From Pocillopora verrucosa (Eukaryota; Cnidaria; Anthozoa; Scleractinia; Pocilloporidae): a DNA stretch of 64,000 nucleotides. Position 1 is the first letter of the stretch; each line of letters begins with the position of its first letter. The position numbers and the translations under genes were made by a program. Below, one piece after another: positions 15,401-27,500 of the stretch. A model generated the notes under the pieces. It was given only the letters and a program-made list of their open reading frames with translations. It made no database searches and was not told where the DNA came from. The stretch covers positions 310,001 to 374,000 of the forward strand of contig NC_089317.1 of NCBI RefSeq assembly GCF_036669915.1, in the 5' to 3' direction.

Positions 15401-16995
15401 TTTTGTTCTTCAGTCTCACGGTAGTAGTGTTGTTCAATAGATTGCATAGAGTATATGCAGTTTGGTTTCAGATTTCAGATTTTGCTTTATACAACGAGTT
15501 AACGTTTTCAACTAAGACATGGCATACTTAGCATACAAGACATACAAGGCATTCAATGCTTTCATGGCTTTCAAGCGTTCGCGATTCAGTCCGTTCCAAA
15601 ATTACCGCTCAATAACATCTTTTTGTGTGGATTGGCCGCGAACAATACAACTTGTGTATGCGTCTATAAGTATTTTGAGCGTTTGCGCCATAATGCTCCA
15701 GATGATCGTAATCCAAACATGTTGAAATACAAAACGACTAACAAAAGAATTTTATGGGCAAAAATCTCGTGTTCGTCATGTGACCCGGCCCTGTCCGTGC
15801 ATGACAACGTCAATCATCATCAAGATAGCACGCGTGATCAGCATGTGAACACCTCATTGGATCACAGTTAGTTGTCATGGTGTTCGGGGCCCAGTGACCT
15901 CTGGGTACTATTGCGCAATTTTTCCATTTTGTGGCGGAGGAAAAAAAAAAAAAAAAAGACGACAAAAAAACAAAGGCATTTTATGACTGGGCTACCACAG
16001 GTATCCCAGTAATTAGCAAGGTGGTAGTGGCAGTAGGGCTACTGAAAAGATGGTTAGACAGGTATGGTCAGATGAAGACTAGAAGCGTAGTAGTTCAATT
16101 GTCATGATTGTCAATCAACAGATTGACTCTACAGTTGAGAATGACTTGAAATCATGTAACATTTCATTAACCCCTTCAACTCCAATGAGTGACCAAGACA
16201 GAATTTCTATTTCAAGCAAGAAATAAGATTAAGACAAATATCAATAGGAGAATCATTGGTTGAACCAATAGGAAATTCTCTGAACTAACATCAGAACAAT
16301 TGTATGGAAGACAGGAAGGAGAATCAGTAATGAGATCTTAAGAGTGAAATGTTTGCTCCTTACACTATCAGTACAATATCAAGTAGACAAGTAAAGAGAA
16401 TAAAGAAACATATCAATTAGGGGATTATTGCTTGATCCAATTCCAAATTCTCCAAACTAAAATCACATAAATTGTATGGCAGAGAGTAAGGAGAATTAAT
16501 CATGAAATCTTGGGAGTTAAAGGGTTAACAACTCATGAACAAAATATCTGTTTTCTTTTTCAAAGTTACTCAAGCCCTGATGATGGAAAGAATGCCATCG
16601 AAGAAAACCAAGCACCATCTGTGTTAAAAGCTAGTGAAAAATTGAAAAACATTGTGAAAATGATTGAGGAATATTCCAATGCTGCAGTGTATGGGGATGA
16701 AATAAATATCGTCACCACAGACAATGAGGATGATGATGAATCAGGAAGTGGGAGTGGTGATGGAAGTGGAGGCAGTGGAGGCAGTGGAACAAATGAAATA
16801 CCAATTAGCACAGATGCACCACCTACAGACCCCATCAATGGGGTTGATGGCCTTGACAATGATGATAATGTTGTTGGGGGAGGGGTGGGTGGAAACACTC
16901 AAGGACAATCAAGGAACTCTGCTTCACAAACTGTAGTTGGAGCATGGTTGTTCTATTCAGCAATTTTATTGTTGTGTTCTTCACTTGTACCATAA
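6441..16995 (+). CDS. Glypican A, GPC1/2/4/6 class (heparan sulfate proteoglycan, GPI-anchored)
   Basis: Six coding exons: 6441-6594, 6781-6945, 11771-12467, 13212-13369, 14033-14167, 16566-16995. Glypicans are cell-surface proteoglycans that present Wnt, Hedgehog, BMP and FGF ligands. The ATG at 6441 starts a signal peptide of about 19 residues (hydrophobic FYVFLVVLA). An in-frame GTG 42 bp upstream gives no signal-like start. The Cys-rich core follows the family in order: VCPK...CC in exon 2, then YLEC, DQLKPFG, YCSWC and PCHQFC in exon 3. Exon 4 has a likely convertase site RQRR near residue 372, the usual cleavage region. Exon 5 has FW..LP...C and CWNG. Exon 6 carries an acidic stretch followed by SGSGSGDGSGGSGGSG (glycosaminoglycan attachment) and a hydrophobic GPI signal ending at the stop. 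YLEC, DQLKPFG and the serine-glycine context match the GPC4/6 side of the family. Exon 3 is one base short (12412-12417), so the literal frame stops at 12424-12426. With one base added the product is 579 aa, normal for the family. Confidence 0.93.
6946..11770 (+). other. Large intron 2 of glypican A
   Basis: This 4.8 kb intron holds no recognisable exon. It is rich in poly-T runs (for example around 8640-8655 and 9650-9760). A degenerate CCCTTT-type repeat lies at about 11429-11580. An open frame at 10665-10997 opens with TTG, has no splice context and matches no family I know. Confidence 0.5.
12409..12426 (+). other. Apparent one-base deletion in exon 3 of glypican A
   Basis: The frame that runs from 11771 through NIEIILSKAHIKMS ends at TGA 12424-12426. 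The family then expects a segment like xAIMNxQE, and AIMNFQEPTVAKAVEER is encoded directly downstream, but one frame over, with a clean donor after 12467. Only TT stands between the TCA codon (12412-12414) and GCC (12417), where three bases are expected. Exon 3 is 697 nt; 698 nt is needed for phase 1 in and phase 0 out, and the neighbouring glypican B exon 3 (689 nt) does obey that rule. Either the assembly dropped a base or this allele is broken. No splice pair in the region avoids the shift. Confidence 0.85.
14584..14665 (+). repeat. Short tandem repeat of an AGACTGCAGA-type unit
   Basis: About three imperfect copies of a 27-30 bp unit containing AGACTGCAGA followed by GGGTACAAAAT or GGATACAAAAT lie side by side within intron 5 of glypican A. 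Confidence 0.5.
16168..16355 (+). mobile_element. CCCTTT-family MITE, type A
   Basis: Copy in plus orientation with a somewhat decayed right end. It shows the type A internal blocks: GTGACCAAGACAGAATTTCT, the AATTCTCTGAACTAACATC-like block, and AGGAGAAT...GAGATCTT. A second copy follows at once. Confidence 0.75.
16356..16528 (+). mobile_element. CCCTTT-family MITE, type A, 5'-truncated
   Basis: This copy begins inside the element at CTCCTTACACTATCAGTACA and keeps a good right end, TTGGGAGTTAAAGGGTTAA. It is tandem to the previous copy, just before the last glypican A exon. Confidence 0.75.
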
Positions 16996-19900
16996 TGGTA
17001 TTAATGGAAGTGGGATTCCTGTTATTGCCTACAACACAAAACATTTGCATCATACTGTACAGTACGGAATGGATTGTCTGCACTCAGTTTCTTTGAAAAG
17101 ATTATTTAGTTTTGATACTGGTCATCAAGGCATTGTCCATGTTATTCAGTGCAAAAATTTCAATCCAGCCATCATCTCAAACTGTGCAAGAAACAAGCTA
17201 GACTATGAATGAAAAATATCAAGCTTTTTATTTGTGAATATGGGAATTTATTTTTACGAAACATGACTGGAATGAATGTTAATTAATTGATTTGTAAAGT
17301 TTTAAGTTTGCACAACTATTTGAAAAATCAGTAGTTGTTTTTTCACTTCAAATTCCTGCTCAAAATGAACTTCAGTTTGCTACAGTTATCATAAGCTCTT
17401 ACAAATAGTCTATGGTATTAAGACTTGACAGAAATTGTATATACAATTGGCCCCTCTTTTGTGGCACTTTGATGCCCAGTGTTGATAGGAGTTAGTTGGA
17501 AAGGCTTCAAGTGTCATCTCATATAGTATTTGTTTGGATTTTGTAAAAGAGGGAGCTTTGTGCTCAAATTTTTTTAAAACTGCTTTATTGGACATAGTGT
17601 GCCATTTGCTTATACTTTTGGAGCTTTATTAGACACTGGCTGAACTTGAAATGTCATTAAGCTTGTCAAGAGAGGAAGTGCTCCAAATTTAGTTATCAAC
17701 AACCAGAATATAGAAAAGAAGTAGTTTGTAAATCTATGTCACAGGCACTTGGAGATAAGTGCAAGTAACTTTAAGACTGGTTATGCATTGGGTAAAGTGG
17801 TTGGTTGTGAAAAATGTGAAAGCCTCACATTTTCTTCACTCCTTCCTTGAATGAACAAGTTATCTTGTCAATGGCAGGCTTTTAAAAATAACACAAGTGC
17901 AATTTGTGAACGAGTTTTAAAAGTAATCATGGATTGCTTTAATTGTAATTGGCATAGCGTTTGGTTAGATCCAGAAAATTGATTGAGTGGTTTCAACAAA
18001 TGGAACGCAAAACTAACCTAATCATGATTTTTCATTAGTATTCTCCCACGGTTGAAATCGAGAGTTTCTTTTTCATTTGAGCTCTTTGGGCTTTTGTATA
18101 CTTCCCTATTATTGTTATGGGCTGTTGTGATTGTGTTTTTTGGTGGTTTTGTAATACTCAATTCAAAGGTGCTCTTAGTGAGAGGGATGTAATCCTTCAG
18201 TGGTTCAAACTTGTTTGAATAGAATCAGTGACTAATTTCCACCTTTTGAGTTCAGTACTATTATTCATGTTTGTCTCAACTCTTTAACCCCCATGAATGA
18301 CCAAGACAGAATCTCTCCTTACATCCAAATTGTATTGCAGAGAGTAAGGAGAATTAGTGAGGAGATCTAGCGAGTGAAAGACTTAGAAGCTAAGGTGAAT
18401 ATCACTAGAAGCAGGAGTTAAATTGTTAGGACCACTGTTTAAACTGTACTTTTATAGAGAAAGGAAAAAATTTATTTTTCTGATCACTTTGTAACTTGTA
18501 TGAATTAATACTGGTACCATTTGTGTTTTTTAACAATGGGCATTTGATAGACTACTAAAAGAGAAGTCTTGGTATGTGATTAAGAGCTCCTCATGGGCTT
18601 GGTTTTTTTTTTTTTAATGATATTTGATATGATCTGTAGAAATTCTTCCTGGTCTTGGATTTGTCACAATTTTTAACTTGTAAAGAAATCATCTGATGAC
18701 TTATTGAAATTGAAGGAAAATTTTCTGTTTGAAGTATTTTCATTATTGTGGTTAGATAAATTTATATTTTCAAAAGTGGATTCACACACCAAAGTTGCTT
18801 TTCCTTCTTTCAGTGTTCCACTAGTATGTTTTTTTTCTATCAATGTTCAGTACAAAATAATTATCCTGTGACACAGTTGTTAAGTTGGTGTTTCATTATC
18901 AATTTCTTGTAAGGGAAATTACTGTATGCAGAGACAATATAACTAGTAATATACAACAGATTTCAAATAAAAATGACTTCCAATTCTGGAGTCAACACAT
19001 CACTTGCAGTTTGTTAGACTTTTCATGAAAGAATTGTTTTTACATGAGATGGGTTTTTGGTAGTCCAAGGGGATTGTCCACATCTTGATTAAAAATAACC
19101 ATTGTAGTTAATCAACCAAATTTTGAGCTTATAGGCAGCGTAGGCAACGGCAAATGAACACTTTGGTCTGATTCCTGCTAACCGAAGTAATACATCCTCA
19201 AGATGTGTTATGAAGCAGGCCTCTCTCATGGGATAAAGCTACATCCTCACTAGGAATCAGCAATGTGTTTGAGAGAGACAATGAAAATGAATGTTCTACC
19301 CTCACTGGATTGTTTCTGAACACCTCCATCAAGAAGAAGATGCAATGCAAACTGTGGTTTCGCTAAATGACCTGTATAATACATCTTAGCTGGATAAGCT
19401 TGTAGGCATACTTTAATCCTGCTTGTAGCCTTGGACAATTCTAAGTGATGACAATGTATCCATTCATTGAAGCTTCAAACACCCCCACCTCCCCACGCAT
19501 TGTTAAATTGCAGATTGTTAAAATTCTCTCCCTGACTGATGTACTGGATGTTCAAGATGATAGCCAGAAGTTGTATTATCTTCATAGCTCACTGCAGACA
19601 ACGGAACAATTATTTACAAAGCATCGTTTCTGGCATAATTACTTTTATTAATAATCACTCATAATTATAATCAATGATTCTACTTTATCATATGTACACC
19701 TTAAGAAGAACTTGGTGCCATGTCAAATGCCTTTTTTTCTTAATCAAAATTACGCTTTGAGCTAGCAAACATGTTGGCTGTAAATTTATCAATGTATGTA
19801 TTAAAAAGTATAGTTTCTAATACTAATTGTACTTAATCATGAAACTGTGTAAATACTTTGCTAATAATTAGCTGGTGAAGGATCGAATTTGAAGCAATTT

Positions 19901-21517
19901 AAAGTAAGACTGGGAATTTTTCAGTCAAAAAACTGGTATGGCTAAATGAGAAGCTTTCATTCAATAGCCTGAATCCTTACATCACAATTAACTTAACATT
20001 TTAGACTGAAATATATACTAACAAGTACTTTGTAAGCTTGTAACTTGTAGTCTTCACAAAAAATAGAGCCAAGTAAGCTGGGTAATTCAGGCTTGAGCAA
20101 TATGATCAGGCCTTTAACTTTACGTATCTACAAGGTTAATTCAACTGCATGATGGTTTCACACTTTCAAAAAGGCAATGAAAACTGCACTCTCTTATCTT
20201 ACCTACTTAATTGCCACAGACTACATCATCTATCACATCTCTACTGAAATAGAAAATAACCCTTAATGATAACAAAATTCTCGAAGACTCAGAGAAAACT
20301 TTGCTATGAGCTAAGCAACTTGAACTGATCACTATTAATTATAATAATACCTTTTAATAAATTATCATTATTAAAGAATCATTACTACTGTGATTTTATT
20401 AATTCTAGCAGCTGTTTCCACTAAATTTTTTTTCAAATTTTCCATGGAAAGTCTCAATTGGAAAAATAAATAAACTGCCTTATAACTTTGTTACAGTAGT
20501 ATACAAGTCAATGCTTAACTTTAGTCATATTCTGTGATGGACTTAGGAACTATAGTCTCGCATGATGGCAGGTCTCCATTTCTCTGTCCTACCCTCAAAG
20601 AAAATGCCTCCCCGTTAGTTTCAAGCTATTCTTTTCCCAAACCAAAAGACAATCACTACTTGCCTTAGGTGTAACTAGCTCATTATAGGTCAGCTGACTA
20701 TAACTTGAAATCAAATAACTTTTCTCCATGTGCAATCTAACAATTATTCTTTCAAAGTCAGTCCTAATAAGTAATCTTGGGATGCACTGACTCTCAAATG
20801 TTTGGTTCCACCACCTCCTCAACCCTTTGGCTAATCAGATGCAAATAAACCCAAACTTAATCCAACATTTCAAAACTTCTGGTATTACCAGGATCTTTGT
20901 TCTGATCAGCTGTTGCAATTATATTGTTTTCAATTGGCTTCTGTGATACTCAAGCAATTGCATTTTCTTCTAAAAGAAGCAGCATATTGTAATCTTCCAA
21001 GTTACCATATACAAGCTAATAACAAGTTCAGATTTAAAAGAAAAAAAATCAATCTACTAGCTATTACACTAGGGCCTTTATCATTGACCTTTCTTTCCCT
21101 TAAAATTGTTGTCTGGTGAGAAAAGAGCCTCATGGAAAGTAAAAAACATGAACACAAGGGGCAAGGAAAGAGAAAAACAAGTGTCTGCAGACTTCTAAGC
21201 CACACAATTCACCATCTCTCCAGTAATGAATGACTTTTGAATGAATACTGAACATGAACAAATCATCATATTAGTGTGCAATCTAAAAAAATGACCCATA
21301 GAAGTCCACAGACAATATTTTCTTTTGATCTCTCCCTCGTTGCCAACAACAGAGGCTCTGGAAAGGTTAGTTACACTTTGTTTTATACAACAATTTGGAA
21401 AGACTTTGAACTAAGCCTTACACTTCTATCTATTGTCTTTGAGAGAAAACTCTGGTGGAGGACCAATTTCTTGTTGTTTCAATTCCATTTGAGGTCAGAG
21501 TGACTGCTGAGATGTTT
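16996..21517. other. Convergent intergenic region between the two glypicans
   Basis: This 4.5 kb separates the two glypican stop codons and should contain both 3' untranslated regions. I find only short open frames without splice context. An internally deleted type A repeat lies at about 18284-18382, and an AATAAA lies near 18966 on the plus strand. No RNA gene or additional exon is recognised. Confidence 0.5.
18284..18382 (+). mobile_element. CCCTTT-family MITE, type A, internally deleted
   Basis: The left block (ATGAATGACCAAGACAGAAT) is joined directly to the right block (TTGTATTGCAGAGAGTAAGG), with the middle half missing. Confidence 0.6.
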
Positions 21518-24500
21518 CTATCCTCTCGTGAACCATACCAACAGAAGTAGAGTAAAAAACTGTAGCCATGTGACAGCAAGAGATGACGATGAATTACCCT
21601 GAGCTAACACATCACCAGACTTGCGAGTTGATGTAGGGTCAAAACCCCCACCTAGGACTTCATTGCCAGAGCTTTTGATTGACGAAGGTGTTGTAATGAA
21701 ATCAAAGTCATTTTCTGTAAAAAATAAAAACAACCCAAAGGTTTCAATGTATATTGGGATCACAATAGCCGAATGTTGCCTACTTTTAAACTAAGGAACA
21801 AAAATTATTCCGTCAGTTTCTAAATTCTTAGGGATGACATCCAACTTAAAGACAAAACAAACTCCTCCAAGAATCTTTTTAAAAGGATCTCTCCCAGACC
21901 TGTGCCTAAAACTGTCTTTGAGACTGGAATGATCAGTTTCATGAACTAAGTATTGACATGTTCTCATGTGTTTGGAGCTTAAACATAACCAAATGAGTGG
22001 ACCTTTTGAAATATTGTTGCATTGGTAAGAAAACATAAAGGTGAATAGAAATCTTCATACCCCTTTCAAAATCACCGATGTTATTGTTTTCTCCGCTTGA
22101 TGTGCTACCACAGTCCTCATCATCTTCACCACAGCCACTTTCACTGATTTTGTTTCCTAATTATGAAGCATAAATAAACATAAATAAACAAAATTTGCGC
22201 TAATTAGAGTGGCACCAGCATAATTAGAGTACATCCTGACATCCTTTTTGAGTCTTTGATACTGTAAAAGTTTCATTCCTTTGCAATGCAGTACCAACAA
22301 TTAAACAAGCAACCAGTTAGCTGCCAGATTTCATTCACATCTAATTTTTGAAATTTCAGACAAGCAGCACTGCAAGCTGTAACCATTTCGGTCACCATAG
22401 CAACTGAATTTGAAGCATAAGGGGCACATTTGGCAACTTGTATTTGGCAGTCATGTAGGGAGATGAAATATTTAAAATTTAATTATAAGTTCTTTTTTAT
22501 CTGAAGTCCTCATCATCATCATCATCATAGTACTCATGCTACCTTCTTTTCTTCTATAAAATTGTGTTTCTTTCTTGTTCAGATCTCACCTGAATGCTAA
22601 CCATACTTCTTTCTTCAAAGAAAAGCAATATGCTCTGCACTTTATTACATTACCATAGTTATTCGGTTATAAGGCGCACTCGGCTATAGGACGCACCCCC
22701 AATTCGGCAACTTCATTATTGCATGTTTTCAAACTGAAAATATTGCTAAAATACTTGGTTATAAGGCGCACCGTTGGGGATTAAAGGTTGGTCAAGTTTA
22801 TTGTAAATTCTTTCATAAACTTACAAAAAAGCGAAAAAGTTGCATATTGATTTTAATTTACCGTTAATTAACAAAAGCAGAATTGTCGCACATGCGACCA
22901 CGCGCACAAACAAAAAAATTACTGAGCACATGCTCTCGAGCACGTATCATATCTATGCAAATTTGACTTCGCTCGTCTTTTCAGAACCACCATATTTATT
23001 AAAGTCAATGACCAACACTGTGTCCTTTTATTTGCTTGAAATCGTACCAGTAACTGTGATAAAAAAAATTGTTTCGGAAAAATATTCACCTATAAGACGC
23101 ACCCAAACTTTGGCAGTAATTTTTAGTAGAAATTAGGAATTTCTTGAAAAAAACGGTGCACCCTATAACCGAGTAACTATGGTATTTAATATTTTACAAT
23201 TTTTTTTTCCATTGGAATCAATTATAATTCCAAGTTGCCCTTTCAACCCTAATAAATATAAAAGCTGATTACCATTTTTGTCACCACTCCCACTCCCACT
23301 ACCACTTCCATCAAGTTCATCATCATCATCATCTCTTGTGATAGTATACTTTTCCATCATTTTAATCTGGCCATGAATCTTCCTCTCAAGAAACGTCAAG
23401 TGGTTTTTACTCTCTAGTGACAAAGATGAATCACCTTGCTTTGGCTCATACCTGTAGAAAATGATATTAACAGAGAATATAATTTGTGAAGGGAAAAAAC
23501 CTAAATGTATTCAATTAACAACCAATTGTATGTGTTTTTGTTGAGGAAATGGTCTATGAACCTATACAGACCAATCATACTGGCAAAAAAAGGTTTTGAA
23601 AATTTTAAATGAGGGCAATTTTGAGGGATGAAATAAATTTAAAGATGTAAAGAGAAGGACAAATTAAAATTGCAGTGAAAATTTAATACAAAATCGAAAA
23701 ATCTTGATTACAATGAAAAGCTATCTGATCAAAATTCCAAACAAATAAGGTGAGATTTTAACTAGGCTCTTAAAATGTTTAAACTCTTTATGTTGAGTGG
23801 TATTGCATGCCCAACTCCTGGTGCAGCACAGGAAAACAAAGAGTCACGAATAGTAGGTTCCAAATTGAATTACCAATTACTTGTCTTTACCTTGCTACAA
23901 ATGTTCCATTCCAACAGTTGTCAATGTTTTCCTTTTGTGAAGCAAGACCATCAACTTCACAAAACTCTCGAGCTAAATCGTGGAAGAATGAGTTGAGAGC
24001 ATTCAGCTGCCTATGAACAGCATCCATTTTAGCAAAGAGTCGCTCTTTGACATGAGGAGTCGGTGAAACAGATTCTTTATAAGGAGAAGTCTTTGCATCA
24101 CTGTAGGAAGGTTCGCCACACTCCTTCAAAACCTGTTAACAATATTGATATGAGTAACTGTTTTTAAGAACATGAACTAAAACAATAATTTTAGCAAAAC
24201 CATTTTAACAAGTTTACTGACCATCAGTCTCAGAAAACCATTAATACCTTGAAAATATAGCTGCAATTCTTACTGTGTTATTACCAACCACATAGGAGAT
24301 CAGTAAATAAAACATTAAGTCTATGCTTGAGATAAGTGGCTTATCCTAGTTTCCATAGCATAAAGCAACAAGGAGTATAAATACTCCCACCTGGATGGGA
24401 TGCCAATCAATCACAAGGTTATCCCCCCTCCAATTTCATCAGGCTTCCCTGACAATTTGTGGGTAACCATTTATACTCCTAGGTAGAGAGAGGCACTGTA

Positions 24501-27500
24501 AATAAAGTAAAATGTTTTGCTTGAGGAAATGAAAGCAAACCACAAAATCACGCACAAATTAGTGTTATTTCCTACTGTTAACATTTCTCTTGCCTGGCTA
24601 ACTTATTTTCCCAAACATGTCTTCCAAAGCAGAACCAACCAGGAGAATTCCTATTATCCCTTGATAAGATGCTAGTCCAATACAAGGTTACCAATCCCCT
24701 TCCCCCCCTCCCCCCCAGCAATTAGTCAGGTTTCCCTCTACACTCCTGGGTGGAGAGAGGCTCTGTGAGAGTAAAGTATCTTGCCCAGGAACACAACACA
24801 GTGACCCAACTAGGGCTCGTGTCCAGACCCCTTCACCTGGAGTCCAGCACACTAACCATTGGGTGACTACATTTTCTAGGTCCTGGATATTAGATTCTTT
24901 AATTATGTAACCTTACCTGCGGCATTAAATTAGCCTTCTGTAGTAACATAAAGGTGGCAGCATGCCATAAGTCTGTATGAACAGAGTTTAAAAAGTTCTC
25001 CAAATTTGAGTTTCCAACACTTTTAGCCAGTGAGAGAACAGTGTCTATTAACTGGCCCCACTTTCTTTGAAGTTGAGCTTCAGAGAGCAGACATTTTCTT
25101 GTTGTAGCCATACAAAATTCATAACATGGCTTCACTTGGGTAAGACCCTGGCATAATGAACAAAATTTCATCTCCAAAAGACCATTTTTGCATCCATCTG
25201 TGAAGTTGAACTGTTGTGCCAAGCTTAATACCTCTACTCCAAATTTCAGGCCTTTGAAGAGGCTTCCCACTGGCTCAAAAACCTCCTCAAACTTACCAAG
25301 TAACTCTGCTGGGCGAGTACCGAATGGTTTAATTATATCCATGTTATCTTTTAAACAACTTTTATACTTTGCTGAGAGAGTCTTTCCTTCTGGATTGAAA
25401 TATCTTAACAGCATTGGAAAAGAACTGCGAAAGAATGCATTCACAATGTCTTCTAGTTCTTGTTTATCCTCAGCCAAATAGTTTTCAAGGTCTTTGAATA
25501 ACTTAGATACTGCAATGACTTCATCTGCAGTAAGATTTGGTTGTTTACCCAGTAAAAAGGTAATACTCTGTCTGTTACTTTCTTCCATGAGACTATGAAA
25601 ATGCCCTAGAAATAAAACAAAATGTAATTTCAAATAAATGAAGTGGAAAAATAGAATATATTTGTTGAATTTTTTTGTATAATAAAAATATTTGGTAAAA
25701 CAAAAATTCAAACTCAACTTTAAATTAAAACAAAATTGAAAAAAAAACAATGATAAACAGTAACATCCTGATGAAAATTGGGTCAAACTTTCACAACAAT
25801 TTAATGCCCTATTCCACTATTTAAAAAAAAATCTCTGGGGTTAGAATTTTATCAATGCATTATCTTACATTCAGAGGGTCAAGGCAAATTTGCACTCTAT
25901 TGTTTAATTCATACCAATCCGCAAAGGGCAAATTAACATTATGAACTTCTAACTGAAGAGGTTGTTTGCAGAATACTCTATGAATAAAATTAAGGTAGCT
26001 CGAGTGATACGTCAGTAACTAAAGAAAAGTTTCCAAACTTTAAACAGTATGACTTCTGTTTTAATATTGAAGAAAATCAAAATACTGCAACCAGTTGGTT
26101 TTTAAGTCAATAGCACTTCAGATGCAAAACAAAAAGCCAGCACCTACTTGTGGTAAACAATCAGTAATATCAGCAGACAATAAGGTTCTTGGCTTTGCAT
26201 TATTTACATAAAAGAAATTGGTTTAATACGTTCCAGATCTTTTGTCACTTGTACCAAAATTTGCATATTTACTTTTCTTAAACATAGAGAACGAAAAGGA
26301 AAGGCGCCGTAAGATTCATTTCAGATCCAAAAAAAAAAAAAAAAAAAGACAAATGGTTTGGTTGAGATGTGTTTCACTTTATAGCGACTCTGTATGGTGC
26401 ATCGTGTCTCCCTATTTCAAAAAAGCTCCCGCTGGGTCAGAGAGGGCTTCAAATTTCTGACGATTTATATCCGTTCATTAATTTAGAACGTCAAACATAT
26501 GAGATCGGAATTGTCTTGCCCGCAGGCGGCTCTGATGCGACTACGAAGATAAAGACAACCTTCTAAGCGCAGGAGAATTTTTAAAATGCTTTAGAAACAC
26601 GCGATCACGAACACAGATGAACAAAGTTTAGGTCATGCTAGTTTTGTTATTGTTTTCGAGTCTTCTCAGGCTCTACTGTCATAATTTGCATAACCCAACT
26701 TCTATGCTAGATTTCATCGCTAGATTAAGTAACAAGAGCATGATTTATTCTTCGATAGCTGAATTGTTCATGATAAATGTGTGCGCTGGGAGGTCTTCTG
26801 GAAAATGACAATTTTTCTACCATTCTCATGGAATATATCATAATTAAGATTTCAACACAAATATCAACAACAAAGGAGTTATTGCATTGATATTTTATAT
26901 TAAAGGCCAGAAACACGCTTTAGCCTGGCAAAATCCAATTCCTTCGCAATCGAAATATCCAGACTATAAGTCCGTTTTCTGTGTTTAAATCACATTCAGA
27001 GTGCAGCGCTTAGGTTCCTAACTATTCAAAATCCATCATGCGTTATGCGTTTGTTGAATTGTTTTAAGAAACATCGAGGAATAGAAAATTAAATCATGAG
27101 GTGTCAGAAAATTGTACTCAATATTAAATATTAAATTAAGGAAGAGTAGACTGATAAAAAAAGTTCTAAGTTTACGATTTTAAGCATATTAACGCACTTG
27201 AGACAGGAAAAAGAAAAAGAAACAATTCCGAGCATGTTTGAGCCATAAGCTAAAATGCTCAAGTACCTCATTATTACAATACCCCTATAGGAAATCGGCG
27301 TGAAGAGCAATTGATTAGGCATAGCATTGTTTAGAATACCTCGAGAGAGCCCGAGTTTTTTGTTAGAGTATGATCTGCTCTTTCTTTCTACTTTTGGCTA
27401 CAATAACTAACCGAACCGCAAATCCCAAGGCAGTTGCGAGCACTCAAGTAGCCTGAAGAATTTGTTTATACAAAGCAAATGATAGAGTGCTTTTCATCAA

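Larger units (their letters stand above)
14168..16565 (+). other. Intron 5 of glypican A with an antisense open frame
   Basis: The intron holds the AGACTGCAGA tandem, a poly-A run at about 15941-15957 and two CCCTTT-type repeats at 16168-16528. On the minus strand an ATG-initiated frame of 125 codons runs 15447-15070. Its first 53 residues end at a usable donor (AAG|GTGAAT) and its last 27 follow a usable acceptor (CACAG|GC), with the hydrophobic part falling in the would-be intron. This pattern could be a small nested gene, but I recognise no domain and it may be chance. Confidence 0.25.

Noticed and set aside
22840-23136. 98-codon frame in glypican B intron 5
   Set aside because: Lies wholly in the TA-flanked transposon and reads through its terminal repeats; no transposase motif.
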